This document shows positions 1 to 10,062 of a stretch of 64,000 nt of DNA, piece by piece. The translations under genes and the position numbers were made by a program. The stretch comes from Atopsyche davidsoni (taxonomy: Eukaryota > Arthropoda > Insecta > Trichoptera > Hydrobiosidae), in assembly GCA_022113835.1 (NCBI GenBank), contig JAILWY010000001.1, forward strand, positions 15,120,501 to 15,184,500. Direction: 5' to 3'. How positions within the stretch are numbered: the stretch's first letter is position 1; the number at the start of each line of letters is the position of its first letter. Below the pieces are notes generated by a model, which ran no database searches, was not told the origin of the DNA, and worked only from the letters and a program-made list of their open reading frames with translations.

Positions 1-1743
1 ATATCAAATGTCTAAATAAATAAAGATGAAAAGTGTTAGATTTTTTTTTCTGGCAATCAATATTAAAAGTTCCATCAATAATAATTTATTTATTTACAAT
101 AGGTAAAACATACTTTGTTTATATATTACCAGTATAAACTTTTTTTCATAGAAATTTAGATTCTTGAAATCTTTTATATGATTAAATCATAAACTTATGG
201 AAGATGCTATATATTGGGACTAAATTGAATTTTCCTTAAAAGCGCCATATTAGATGTAATCAAACGAAGTAGAAGCTCGCAACCAACGTTGTCTTAATAC
301 AATCTGCCCCTCATCTGAAAAGACTCCGGACTGAAGTGCACCGTGAAGGCTTCACGGCTTTGTAGAGATAATGCTAATGAATTTAGGCAAATCTCAAAAA
401 CCTCCTAATGAATAGAAGACAAAGGATTATATTGGAAGAAGAAAATACTGATGCTTTAAACCTTTACTTACGTTTGTATTTTTCAGTGAAAATTGATAGC
501 TATCCATGACGAGCATGCAAGCGACTAAAATAATTAAAAAGCAACTATAATCTTATGCTTTAAATTGCTGATAAACATTACTTCAATCGTACAAATTGGT
601 CGTATGGGAATATGACGACGATCGGAGCCCCCCGCTGGCTCTTAAAGAGGTATATTGTCGCTCGGCAACCGACAGGCGGGGTATACCTATGGTTCCCAAC
701 ATGTTTCTGCCTGACCCCTTCCCCAAATCTCTGTTTAAGACATCGAATGATAAACAGCACTGCTTAATATGTATAACATTACAATATTTTAATACACGCA
801 CTTTATAAACTTTAGCATACTCGACATACGAATTGTCTCGTAGTCTACTCGTTAGAAGCAACTTTAAAATCTTTGGATCTTATTTTTTTTATATCAAATA
901 TCAACTGTAATATTATTGCTATATTCGGATTTCTTTTATTATCACGAGTAAATAATTAAAATTATGAATAATATTGTAAAAAGCATTTAGATTTAAATAG
1001 TGTTATTAAAAATGAGTTTTCCTCTGTTTGAAGCCACTGCCACGTGCGCGGAACTTTAATCTATATGTAATTTAGCTTACCTATAATACACCACAACTTC
1101 ATAGCGCTGGGTAAGCACTACGTGTTCACGCATAATGTGGACAGTAGGAAGATTGAATAAACCGTCGGAAAAAAAACAAAACTACCAAGAAAAATTATAA
1201 AAACTTCAAGGAAGACATTCGAGCTCAAATAAACTAGATAAAAAATCCAAAGCCAAACATGATAACCAAATTTAGTAGGTACGCCTGAAGTTAGGAGTAA
1301 AAAGGTTATATTAAAGCTGTCCGTGGATTTGTATGTCTCAAGCATTTGCCTCGTTCATACTCAGGAGGAATAATATTATAAAAAACCTGAATAAAGAAAA
1401 CTTATTTTTCCACTGGAAACATACGGCTAGTTTGAAAAAAAAGTTGATGTGCGGATTCATAAAGTGAATCAGCTGTTTAGGGTGGCAAGGAGTGGCAGAG
1501 ATACTGATGGCCTGCGTCCGGATCCGGGAAGGGCAAAAAAATTTACAATTCAGATGAACTTGGGTTTATAGGGACGTAAAATTTCGGATAGATATATTCA
1601 CTGATTCATTCAACAACAAAAAAACCCGGGCAAAAAAGCATTTGCATCGGGGAGATGCCTTTAAATGTTCTGTACAGCATACCTCATTGCGGTCAGAAAA
1701 GTGAGGATGTAGATCCGACAAGATTTTAGGTAACCTGAAATAA
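1..1743. other. Intergenic AT-rich DNA, no gene seen
   Basis: Short reading frames here have no codon structure or recognisable motif, and I could build no spliced gene. The 600-760 stretch is slightly richer in GC but holds no supported exon. Confidence 0.6.
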
Positions 1744-2090
1744 GATTGATAATGATTAAGTACATTTTTTCAACTATTGAAAATTGATTAAAGAAACACT
1801 TAGAAAAATATCATCGTGATTTGTGTGGGATTCGAAACCCACATTGGTATTATGCCAACGAATCACTAGTACTCGGCAAGAATTTTTAACAATCATATCC
1901 TATAAATGAAACAACGTACTTATTATGCCAATTAATATACAAATCACGATGATATTTTTCTAAGAGTTTCTTTAATCAATTTTCAATATTTGAAAAAATG
2001 TACTTAATCATTATCAATCAATCAAACCCGTATAGGCAACATCGTACTTCCTGTGAGACGGTCTTCACAAAAATCAATAATATACTGAAA
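1744..2090. repeat. Fold-back derivative of a tRNA-like SINE
   Basis: Arms 1744-1824 and 1939-2019 are inverted copies about 80 bp long, containing the phrases tgataatgattaagtac and atatcatcgtgatttgt. The spacer carries a tRNA-type B-box-like segment (gggattcgaaaccc) near 1830. A tail from 2020 to about 2090 is shared almost base for base with 9994-10062. The same 3' phrase (atcacgatgatatttttctgag) ends the tRNA-like SINE at 44.1 kb, so this looks like two SINE ends in opposite orientation. Confidence 0.7.
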
Positions 2091-2150
2091 TAAGATGTTT
2101 TCTACTCATGAGAATTGCATATTATTGACGTGCAATGCGAGTTGGATGGG

Positions 2151-2213
2151 GTGCAGGACAGGGGTGCAGGACTGGGGTGCAGGACAGGGGTGCAGGACAG
2201 GGGTGCAGCCGGG
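2151..2213. repeat. 13-bp tandem repeat in a GC islet
   Basis: Four full copies plus a partial copy of a 13-bp unit (gtgcaggacaggg, one copy with ct for ca) run from 2151. The islet goes on with C-rich sequence and, at 2304-2339, three copies of a 12-bp unit (caccactctcca). Open frames through it are low complexity (Pro/Gly-rich). I could not show that it is coding. Confidence 0.7.
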
Positions 2214-2373
2214 CGCGCCCCCGCCGCCCCCGCCCGGGCTAGGAGCTCCATCGATCACCGCCACCTGTGACCCGCCCGGCCCGCCGCCCGCTCTGGAGCC
2301 GCACACCACTCTCTACACCACTCTCCACACCACTCTCCATCCACACACCCGAGCCTACAGCTCGACTACCTGA

Positions 2374-4481
2374 TATCAACAATCCAAAAAAAAGACAGGG
2401 ATGTTCAGCGATTCAATGGGTATTACACACTCATACATATATAATAAATATGAGTGTGTAATCCTAATATTACATACACGCGTATAAATATTTATATATA
2501 CTCCAAAGCCGTATTATCTATTTTTTCTAAAAAAACTAATATCTTATTTGTATTTTAAATTAACTGTGAGATCGTGACAAACAATGCACAGACATTTTTT
2601 CTTTGTTTTTATTTCGTTTTAACACGTGTAAGCTGTTATCTAGTAGTAAAAAAATATTCCATTGCAATAATAACTATCGGAAAATAATGTTACACTTAAT
2701 TATTGGATTTCTGCACATTGCAGGGTACTGCGAAAAATACAAATTGATTATTCTTCATGCTTTTTTTGGGGTCTTTTTAAAAACACGAAGGGTGATAAAA
2801 TTGTTTTCAACCCTTATCGGACGTCAACGCTGTATACACGATCTTTACTAGGTTGTTGTTAAATCTACGTTAGTTTCGGACGCCGGTTTTTTTATTTCTT
2901 TTGGCAATTTTTTTTATTATTTCTCAAGGTTCCTGTTAAAAAGCTACTGTATTTAAGCAATTCTCTAGTATTGATCAGCATAAAGAATTCGGAATCAATT
3001 TGAGTAGATTGTTGTACAAATGCAAAACGATCCTAGGATAGGGGATGATTATATTTTTCCTATTTGCTCGATTGCATGTAAATTTTTTTTGCTTCACAAT
3101 TTTGTATGAGCTAGAATTTTTTTCCGAACTGTTGTGGAAAAAATATTTTTGAGTATCGTATCGCGTTGAATAAGCTGCGGTCGAGTTAATTTTCAATGGT
3201 GCCAGTCTACAAACGAGGATCCGACATGGCAGCAACAGCAGGCAAAGTGTCATCTCGCGTAGGGCAACCCACGTCAGGCCCTCGACCCCACGGGCAAGCC
3301 TTATTTAAAGTAAAATCCGGAATCATATTGTATGCGAAATCCCCAACGCTCTACACTCTCATTACCCAGATTTTTTTATAAAATTGTTATCATTACTTAA
3401 CCCTTTTATAAACAGAGTGCGAACATAAGCAGTTTCCTCGCTAGCGTTCACTTTTAAAGCTGTGTCGCCTTTTGCATAACTACGGCGACAAACGGCTTAA
3501 ATGCATATTTGCTCTTTACTGTAACTTCAGAGCGAAGACAAATAAACGGCAAAACACAATTAAACAATATACCGTTTAAAACTATTGAACGTATCTGTAC
3601 AAGAAAGTGCGACATGTCAGTTTTCTGTTCAGCCCTGCAAGGCCTACGCAAGACACATCGCAACTCAAGTGTATGTTGTCACATATTTTTAAACAAACTC
3701 CATAAAATAAATAATCAAACTTTTTGTTAGTTAAAATTTTAAAAAAGTAAAAAATATCTGTAAAAGGACAGTGAAAGAGACTAATATAAAAATATATTTC
3801 AAACAAAAGAACACCAAGAGCCTGAAAAATAACTATTGTTAGATAACAACGGATTATTAAAAACGTGAACTTCTATTTCAATGCTTATTAATTTTACCAT
3901 AAAGACCATAAGGACCATAAGGAAAAAAGAATTAAGCCTAACCCAAAAAAAAACCTTCTTCCAAATAAAATCCCTGGCGTAAGTCTTTGGTATAATAATG
4001 GTAAAATCAGTAATAATGGGATAAATACTCATTGCAGGAAAATGATCTATAATATAAAATTATTCATAAGTAAAAGCAATACAAAACAGTATGAAAAAAT
4101 TAATTCAGCTTTATTTTAATTATTGAATTATATTGTAAGTAAAATTGGTCGTATCACGCGATAAAAACACCTTTTTTAATATTATAAAGCACTGTTGGTT
4201 GTATATACATGAGAACGAAGTTTAAGATTTAATGTGAGAAGGAAAAAGATAGATAAAGAGACCTAAGATATTATATACAGAAGAGTAAATTCCACATTGT
4301 GAGAAAAAATAAGAGATTTGGATTAGTTCCGAGATATCTCCAATGAAAATTTCTGCAATGTAATTTTTTATTGAATTTTCAGTTGTTGTGGTATTTTACA
4401 GAGACGGTGAATTTTATTAGCACTCGTAAATATATATAAATACGTGATTCATGTGGATATGGTATTGCATAACAATCCACG
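2374..4481. other. 5' flank of the mucin-like gene, no other gene
   Basis: This stretch is AT-rich. The 3190-3330 segment has a short open frame with more balanced composition but no convincing splice sites. The promoter of the gene starting at 4482 should lie here, but no single TATA box or initiator stands out in such AT-rich DNA. Confidence 0.45.
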
Positions 4482-4506
4482 ATGCTGAAAACATGGGCTC
4501 TAAACG
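4482..4506 (+). CDS. Mucin-like gene, exon 1 (start of signal peptide)
   Basis: This 25-base exon begins with ATG and encodes eight residues plus one base. The donor is gtatgt. It was chosen because it supplies the single base needed by the acceptor at 4947, gives a standard signal peptide, and the sequence before 4948 reads as a polypyrimidine tract. Confidence 0.5.
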
Positions 4507-6956
4507 GTATGTCATGAATCAGATATATATATATACATTTATATATATATATATAATTTGGTATTTATTATATTTGTATTTATGATTTGGGAATGACGGG
4601 ATATCTCTTATCACAAAATTGCAGAGTGTTGGCTGTATAAAAATAAGTAAAAGACATTAGAGAAGTGTGTTCCTATATATAATTCATAATGATATCAATT
4701 CGTGTGCCCCGAACGGTTGACACCGGAAAAGTGAGATGCTTCTTTGCTCCTTCAAGTTGCACTAATCTTTTAAAGTTCTCGTTTATCGGCAAAAATTCTT
4801 TTTATTCGGTTGTTTTCGGTTCAGGACACTTATGAAATAAATGCAAAATGTTTGTGAATCTGTTCAACGGTCCGCTGTAAAACATTTCCATTAAATATTT
4901 AATGCTATAACACCTTATGTTTAACTCGTTCAAATTTTTTATTTCAGTTTTTACTCTAGCGTTGGTAGTTACGGGAGGAGACAGCCAATTAACCTATACG
5001 GCCATCGTAGATACAGGGGATCTAGGTTCTGATCCTCCACACCAAGTAAGTGCTCCGCCAGGAATGATAGAAAACATTTGTGTATATATATATATATATA
5101 TTTATTTATTTATATATATACTAATTGAAATAATATTGTACTAATTGTTACTTTCAATTACAGAGCACTGCTTTATATTTAGATAGTGAAGCTTGCATCC
5201 AGTCATACCAGGTTTTAATTCCTGGTTCATACGTAGCATCTGTTATTGATGGGGAATATGATGACGGTTATCTAAATGTTAGAATCGCCTTCATAGGCAG
5301 CGGATTTAATCAGTTCAATGTAAGTATTATTTCTTGTATTTAAAAAATATTTAAATTTTTTAAAATATATATATGTTTTACTTTCATGATTTTGCTCGAG
5401 TCGACATACAGTTATATGAAACGTATAAACGATCTTTAAGCTGCATTATGTTAGGCGCTAACTAAGGATGATCAATAAGAGTACTTTGATCGAGAGAAGT
5501 GTGTCAATGTTAAAACTATACACGACGTAGGACTATTAATTACATATTATGATTAGACTTTAACACATTTCACAGCGTAGGTTATTAGTTACACATTACG
5601 ATTCTAGGTGATGCTAATATAGTATTTCACTTGCGCCGAGCCGTAGGACCAGATAATACACGATACGCGGTTCGAACGGTATTTACCGTGTAATGTATTT
5701 ACATTCACTTCCGCCACGCCTTCGTTGCCCTTAAGCCTCGCAATGATGGATTCTCCCTGGTGTCTACAAAGAGATTAGGGTGGCGCCCAATTCAAAGAAG
5801 CTGTAAAGCCCTGACCAGTTCATGGTAGTTCTAGCAGGAGCCTCCCGTACTGCCGATGACAAAAATCTCCAAAGGAGATCAGGGCATCAATGTCAAAAAA
5901 CCAGTCGCGGCCAAGGATGGGTTCTTTATAGCCCAAAAATCGTCCCCTTCTCCGGTTGGCCTAGGGACGCATCTAGAATCGTCGCTTTCAGGAATTTGCC
6001 CTAGCGACAACCCGAATCAGCTGTGACGGAACCGCCGATGGCTCTGCTAAGCGTATTATAACCAATCGGGTGTTACAAATTTTAATATAAAGTTGACATG
6101 CATTAAAAGGGTATGAAATTGAAGATGAAAGATGAAAAAAGAAATGCTTCCACGTTTTAATTCTTCTGAATTCTTAACATTATACAAAACTATTGTTCTT
6201 TCCAGGTTGTATTTACGTACACCAAAACATCTATAAGATCATCACACGTAGGGCGAGAAACTGGAGGATCTCTGTTTGATACTCAAACATTGCATTTATC
6301 TCCCACGTCTGAAGAGAGTGAGGTATTTGGCATACAGTAAATTATATAAAAATACTAAGTTGGATCGGATTCTTTACAGTAACATCCAACCTATTATTCA
6401 AGCCAATATAATAAATACCCTGTCATCGCGAAAGTAAATAAAACCTGGGTTTGTTTCAGAAATTAGTGGAATGCAGTGCGAATGAAGGCAGCAATGTCGT
6501 TAGCGTAGTTGTGACTGTGGAAAGTTGCCAGGACCCTTACATCTCAGTCTACTATGGTTCCATCGACACGCCCACGATCACAGTGATAATAGAACCGACG
6601 GGAAAATATTTTCCCAGAGATTACACGGTAAGTAGTTTTACAGTCGATCATGCAAAAGCAATTTGATTCGTCCTAGTAAAATAACTTAACCACCGATTTT
6701 TAAAGCATAAGTTTACATTGAGGCCTTCATTGAGAAACTGCCGAGCTTCTCTCTTTATTAAATGTGCCCTTAAACCACGGGTCTACTGTTATCAAACACA
6801 TAATAACCGGTGCTTCTGGATTCGATAGTAAAGCTGCTTCTTTCAGCCTTACTTAACCTTTAAAAAACATGGAGTTTCACAAATTAATCCTGTTTTTGTG
6901 ACTTAAAAAGCTTGTTGAAAAAGTTTGCATTTAAAGGATAAATAAGGCTGCCTCTT

Positions 6957-7001
<45 letters not shown>

Positions 7002-8294
7002 AACTGAAAAAACAGTGAAAAGTGCGCCCTCTTCAAGAGGGAATGAATTGTCTGTGAATGATATGTATCTTTAACATTTTTTATATAGTAAATGTCTAGT
7101 TGTCGGCACCCGAAAGTCCTCGAGAAAAACAGTATAAAAAATAAATAAATTACAAAAATGTAAGTTTAGGTGAATAACGCACAAAATAATCGTGTCCTTA
7201 TTTGGAAACCAAGATTCATAACAAAACAATAGGCTTAAGAAGAACTAATTTTTACTATTTTGCAGGTTTATTGTTATTCAGATCCGATAGAATCCCCGTC
7301 AACAATGCACCCAACAGAAACGCCCTCGACATCGCCCTCAGAGACAACGTCCCCGGCGCCATCGCCCCCAATGACAACGCCTTTAATGCCAACGCCCCCA
7401 GGGTCAGCGCCTTCGATAACGTGGTTCTGGACGACATCGCTCTGGACGACATCGCTCTGGACGACATCGCCCTGGACGACAACGCCCCCGGTGACAACGC
7501 CCCCGGTGACAACGCCCCCGGTTACAACGCCCCCAGTTACAACGCCCCCAGTGACATCGCCCCCAGTTACAAAGCCCCCAGTTACAATGCCCCCAGTTAC
7601 AACGCCCCCAGTAACAACGCCCTCAGTGATAACGCCCCCAGTTACAAAGCCCCCAGTTACAAAGCCCCCAGTTACAACGCCCCCAGTTACAACGCCCCCA
7701 GTGACAACGCCTTTAATGCCAACGCCCTCAGGGTCAGCGCCTTCGATAACGTGGTTCTGGACGACATCGCTCTGGACGACATCGCTCTGGACGACATCGC
7801 CCTGGACGACAACGCCCCCGGTGACAACGCCCCCGGTGACAACGCCCCCGGTTACAACGCCCCCAGTTACAACGCCCCCAGTGACATCGCCCCCAGTTAC
7901 AAAGCCCCCAGTTACAACGCCCCCAGTAACAACGCCCCCAGTGATAACGCCCCCAGTTACAAAGCCCCCAGTTACAAAGCCCCCAGTTACAACGCCCCCA
8001 GTTACAACGCCCCCAGTGACAACGCCCCCAGTGACAACGCCCCCAGTTACAACGCCCCCAGTTACAAAGCCCCCAGTTACAACGCCCCCAGTTACAACGC
8101 CCCCAGTGACAACGCCCCCAGTTACAAAGCCCCCAGTTACAAAGCCCCCAGTTACAACGCCCCCAGTTGCAACGCCCCCAGTTGCAACGCCACCAGTTAC
8201 AACGCCCCCAGTGACAACGCCCCCGGCGACATCGCCTACGACGACATCGCCTACGACCTCAACCACCACAGAAGAGTACGATATACCATGTTAA
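4482..8294 (+). CDS. Secreted protein with Thr/Pro mucin-like repeat tail (six exons)
   Basis: The proposed exons are 4482-4506, 4948-5045, 5164-5319, 6206-6322, 6460-6627 and 7266-8294. They splice in frame to 531 codons including the TAA stop. All inner junctions are GT/AG; after exon 1 (phase 1) every junction is phase 0. Residues 1-22 form a signal peptide (MLKTWALN joined to a VFTLALVV core). Residues ~23-195 look like a beta-rich globular part with few cysteines (SEAC, VEC, ESC and VYC contexts). From ~197 the protein becomes (PPVTT)n with WTTS units, ending in EYDIPC. I do not recognise the family. The Thr-rich tail suggests heavy O-glycosylation and a secreted, mucin-like or matrix role, which is inference. 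An alternative start at 4917 (unspliced) would give a different N-terminus. Confidence 0.72.
4948..5045 (+). CDS. Mucin-like gene, exon 2
   Basis: The acceptor is tttttatttcag and the donor gtaagt. The exon encodes the hydrophobic core of the signal peptide, then a stretch containing AIVDTGDLGSDPPHQ. If exon 1 is wrong, the frame could instead open at the ATG at 4917. Confidence 0.65.
5164..5319 (+). CDS. Mucin-like gene, exon 3
   Basis: The exon has 52 codons, phase 0 on both sides, with acceptor attacag and donor gtaagt. It contains one cysteine and alternating hydrophobic runs (YQVLIPGSYVASVIDG) suggesting beta strands. Confidence 0.7.
5640..6070. repeat. GC-richer insertion in intron 3, possible repeat fragment
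   Basis: The middle of this intron has much higher GC than its surroundings and no reading frame that joins the gene. It looks like an inserted element, but I found no terminal repeats or second copy in the window. Confidence 0.3.
6206..6322 (+). CDS. Mucin-like gene, exon 4
   Basis: The exon has 39 codons, phase 0. The acceptor is ctttccag and the donor gtattt. It encodes VVFTYTKTSIRSSH and goes on with a Ser/Thr-rich end (SPTSEESE). Confidence 0.68.
6460..6627 (+). CDS. Mucin-like gene, exon 5
   Basis: The exon has 56 codons, phase 0, between acceptor tgtttcag and donor gtaagt. It contains two cysteines (VEC, ESC) and strand-like runs (VVSVVVTVES, TITVIIEPTGKYF). Confidence 0.7.
6959..7000. 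repeat. (AT)n microsatellite
   Basis: About 40 bp of pure alternating AT within intron 5 of the mucin-like gene. Confidence 0.9.
7266..8294 (+). CDS. Mucin-like gene, exon 6 (repeat tail and stop)
   Basis: The exon follows acceptor attttgcag in phase 0 and ends with TAA at 8292-8294. After a short non-repeat lead (VYCYSDPIESPS) it encodes a Pro/Thr/Ser tail: four WTTS(L/P) units, then many PPVTT units with PPVTK and PPVTS variants. The first blocks occur twice. The last residues, EYDIPC, leave a terminal cysteine. Confidence 0.75.
   Translation, partial: VYCYSDPIESPSTMHPTETPSTSPSETTSPAPSPPMTTPLMPTPPGSAPSITWFWTTSLWTTSLWTTSPWTTTPPVTTPPVTTPPVTTPPVTTPPVTSPPVTKPPVTMPPVTTPPVTTPSVITPPVTKPPVTKPPVTTPPVTTPPVTTPLMPTPSGSAPSITWFWTTSLWTTSLWTTSPWTTTPPVTTPPVTTPPVTTPPVTTPPVTSPPVTKPPVTTPPVTTPPVITPPVTKPPVTKPPVTTPPVTTPPVTTPPVTTPPVTTPPVTKPPVTTPPVTTPPVTTPPVTKPPVTKPPVTTPPVATPPVATPPVTTPPVTTPPATSPTTTSPTTSTTTEEYDIPC
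7370..8235. repeat. 15-bp coding minisatellite with a duplicated ~330-bp block
   Basis: The basic unit is 15 bp (cccccagttacaacg with variants), one unit per pentapeptide. A block starting at 7381 (ctttaatgccaacgcc..., then the WTTS units and PPVTT units) repeats from 7711, an offset of exactly 330 bp or 22 units. The second block lacks one 15-bp unit relative to the first. Because 15 is a multiple of three, two further frames (one per strand) also stay open. Confidence 0.93.
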
Positions 8295-9494
8295 ATTATT
8301 TGATAACATGACCCCATATATTTAAATTCTAATAATAACTGATTTTCCATAACGTTCTACCCATATATTTTAAAATCAGAAAAAATCCAAAAATAAAATA
8401 TTTACTTAAAGTTGATAGCATCAAATGAATATGTTATGTTTTGATGGCGATAGATCTCCAATCCTGAAGATCATTGGCCGGCGAAGATAAATAGTCCCCT
8501 AATCACGATTCGTCGTCATATGCTATCCTCATAGGAAATATGCATCAACTTGGAATTTGTATGCAGGCAGTTAAAGTGTGCGAGTGCTCACAATGCGCTT
8601 GGCCTTAGCACAGAGTTCCGAACGAGTGCCCAAGCCCATCCAAAGCGCAATCGAAGCGATATTCCAGGGCTTAAGTCTAGTTAAGTTTTAAAAATGGTCT
8701 ATTAACCAGATTACACTTCTGGACTATTTATACATATTATTTAGGCATACAATACTATTAATATTATATTTTAGTAACCAAATATTTTAAGCGTTATTTC
8801 AAATTACTTATCTTTTGACGCTACTAGTTTTGCACTATTCTACTATTCTGTCCAGAAGATATTACCGAGACATGCTGGCGAAACTAGTAGTGTCAAAAAT
8901 AAAAACACTATGAACGTTTTTTTTAATAAAAAATATTATAATGGAATTCCACAAAGTACTGTCAAAATTTTATTTCATACTTAGTAGATATATTTTTCAT
9001 AGATGATTGGATATGAAAAAAATGGTGTACAATAGATTTTTTGGGGGGTTCCACATAATTAATTGTATATCCTATAGTAAGTGATATTAAGAGGAGGGGG
9101 TTAAGATACTTTGCGATTACATGACCATAACGCAGTAATTTTTTACTACTACAAAAACCAGACAGATCTACAAATTCCAGAACATAAATTTGCTTCTTGC
9201 AAAATCGTGTTAATTTCAATTTTAATTCACAGAGTTTGGGAGCAATTTTCTCGTTGTGGGTTAGGTTAGGCCTGAACGCGACTTCCATTGGGCCAGCGAG
9301 CGGAAGAATGCCAGGCGACTAAAATCGAGCAGTGGATCTGCATAATAATCACGAGGTGATAAAGGGTGATCAATAAATGTGCTAACCGACATTATATTAC
9401 ACCAAGTACGATTGTCTTGGCAAGAAGGAAGACGGGCGCGTTTCAAGACTTGGAAGTCCTGTCAGTTCAATTGGCTGCAAGCTGAGGGACTGAC
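8295..9494. other. Intergenic / 3' flank, no gene
   Basis: This holds the 3' UTR of the mucin-like gene, with AATAAA-like strings near 8390. A palindromic GAAAC repeat lies at 8813-8898. Downstream exons of the minus-strand gene at 9495-9650 might lie here, but I could not find one with matching splice sites. Confidence 0.5.
8813..8898. repeat. Palindromic GAAAC repeat, copy A
   Basis: Inverted arms of about 20 bp (TTTTGACgCTACTAGTTTtG and its near-complement ending GTCAAAA) enclose a ~43-base loop with AGAAGAT. The second arm begins GGCGAAACTAGTAG. It is related in layout to copies at 16.6, 25.7, 37.3 and 45.1 kb. Confidence 0.6.
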
Positions 9495-9650
9495 CTTGGG
9501 CGGCTTGACACAGAGCGGCTCCCTCGCCCCGGCGTCTCGCGCGGCCCGGCAGCGGCGCCAGCGCAGGCGGCAGGCCAGCAGTGCCGCGCCCAGGGCCGCA
9601 AGCGCCGCCCCCACCACCGCGCCCAGCAGCGCTGAGCCCATCGCCAGCAT
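9495..9650 (-). CDS. Exon for a single-pass membrane anchor, unknown protein
   Basis: On the minus strand the exon opens with ATG directly after an acceptor (gtgttctag) and ends at a good donor (CCCAAG before gtcagt), giving 52 codons in phase 0. It encodes a strongly hydrophobic Ala/Gly/Leu segment (about residues 5-26, LLGAVVGAALAALGAALLA), then a basic stop-transfer stretch with cysteines (CRLRWRRCRAAR) and KPPK at the end. GC content is far above its surroundings. The arrangement (short luminal end, one helix, basic cytosolic start) fits a type III or signal-anchor protein. No family is recognisable from this exon and downstream exons were not found. Confidence 0.5.
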
Positions 9651-9837
9651 CTAGAACACGACATCCACTTTTCAACAATAATCATTGCATCAATAGATTA
9701 TGACGTATGTTTGATTTGATTCGTTCGATTATTTAATTAAATCAATTGAGTTTATCACTGCTTGGCGGTCAGTGAACCGGCCGGTAAATAGTTTCGCATT
9801 TCCTCCAATTTGAGGTCAAGCCCAACAAGTGTGGTAT

Positions 9838-10062
9838 GATAATGATTAAGTACGATTAAAGAAACTCATAGGAAAATATCATCGTGATTTGTGTGGGATT
9901 TGAACCCACATCCCACACAAATCACGATGATATTTTTCTATGAGTTTCTTTGATCAATTTTCAATATTTGAAAAAATGTACTTAATCATTATCAATCAAT
10001 CAAACCTGTATAGGCAAAATCGTACTTCCTGTGAGACGGTCTTCACAAAAATCAATAATATA
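9838..10062. repeat. Fold-back derivative of the tRNA-like SINE, second copy
   Basis: Arms around 9838-9898 and 9910-9993 are inverted copies with only about 11 bases between them. The tail 9994-10062 matches 2020-2090. The left arm lacks about 20 bases that the 1.7-kb copy has. Confidence 0.7.

Noticed and set aside
2095..2373. Pro/Gly-rich frame in the GC islet
   Set aside because: It is built from 13-bp and 12-bp tandem repeats and is open on several frames; no splice partner was found.
7274..8269. Long minus-strand frame of GGVVT repeats
   Set aside because: It is the complement of the 15-bp coding repeat; the plus-strand frame has splice sites and a signal peptide, this one has neither.
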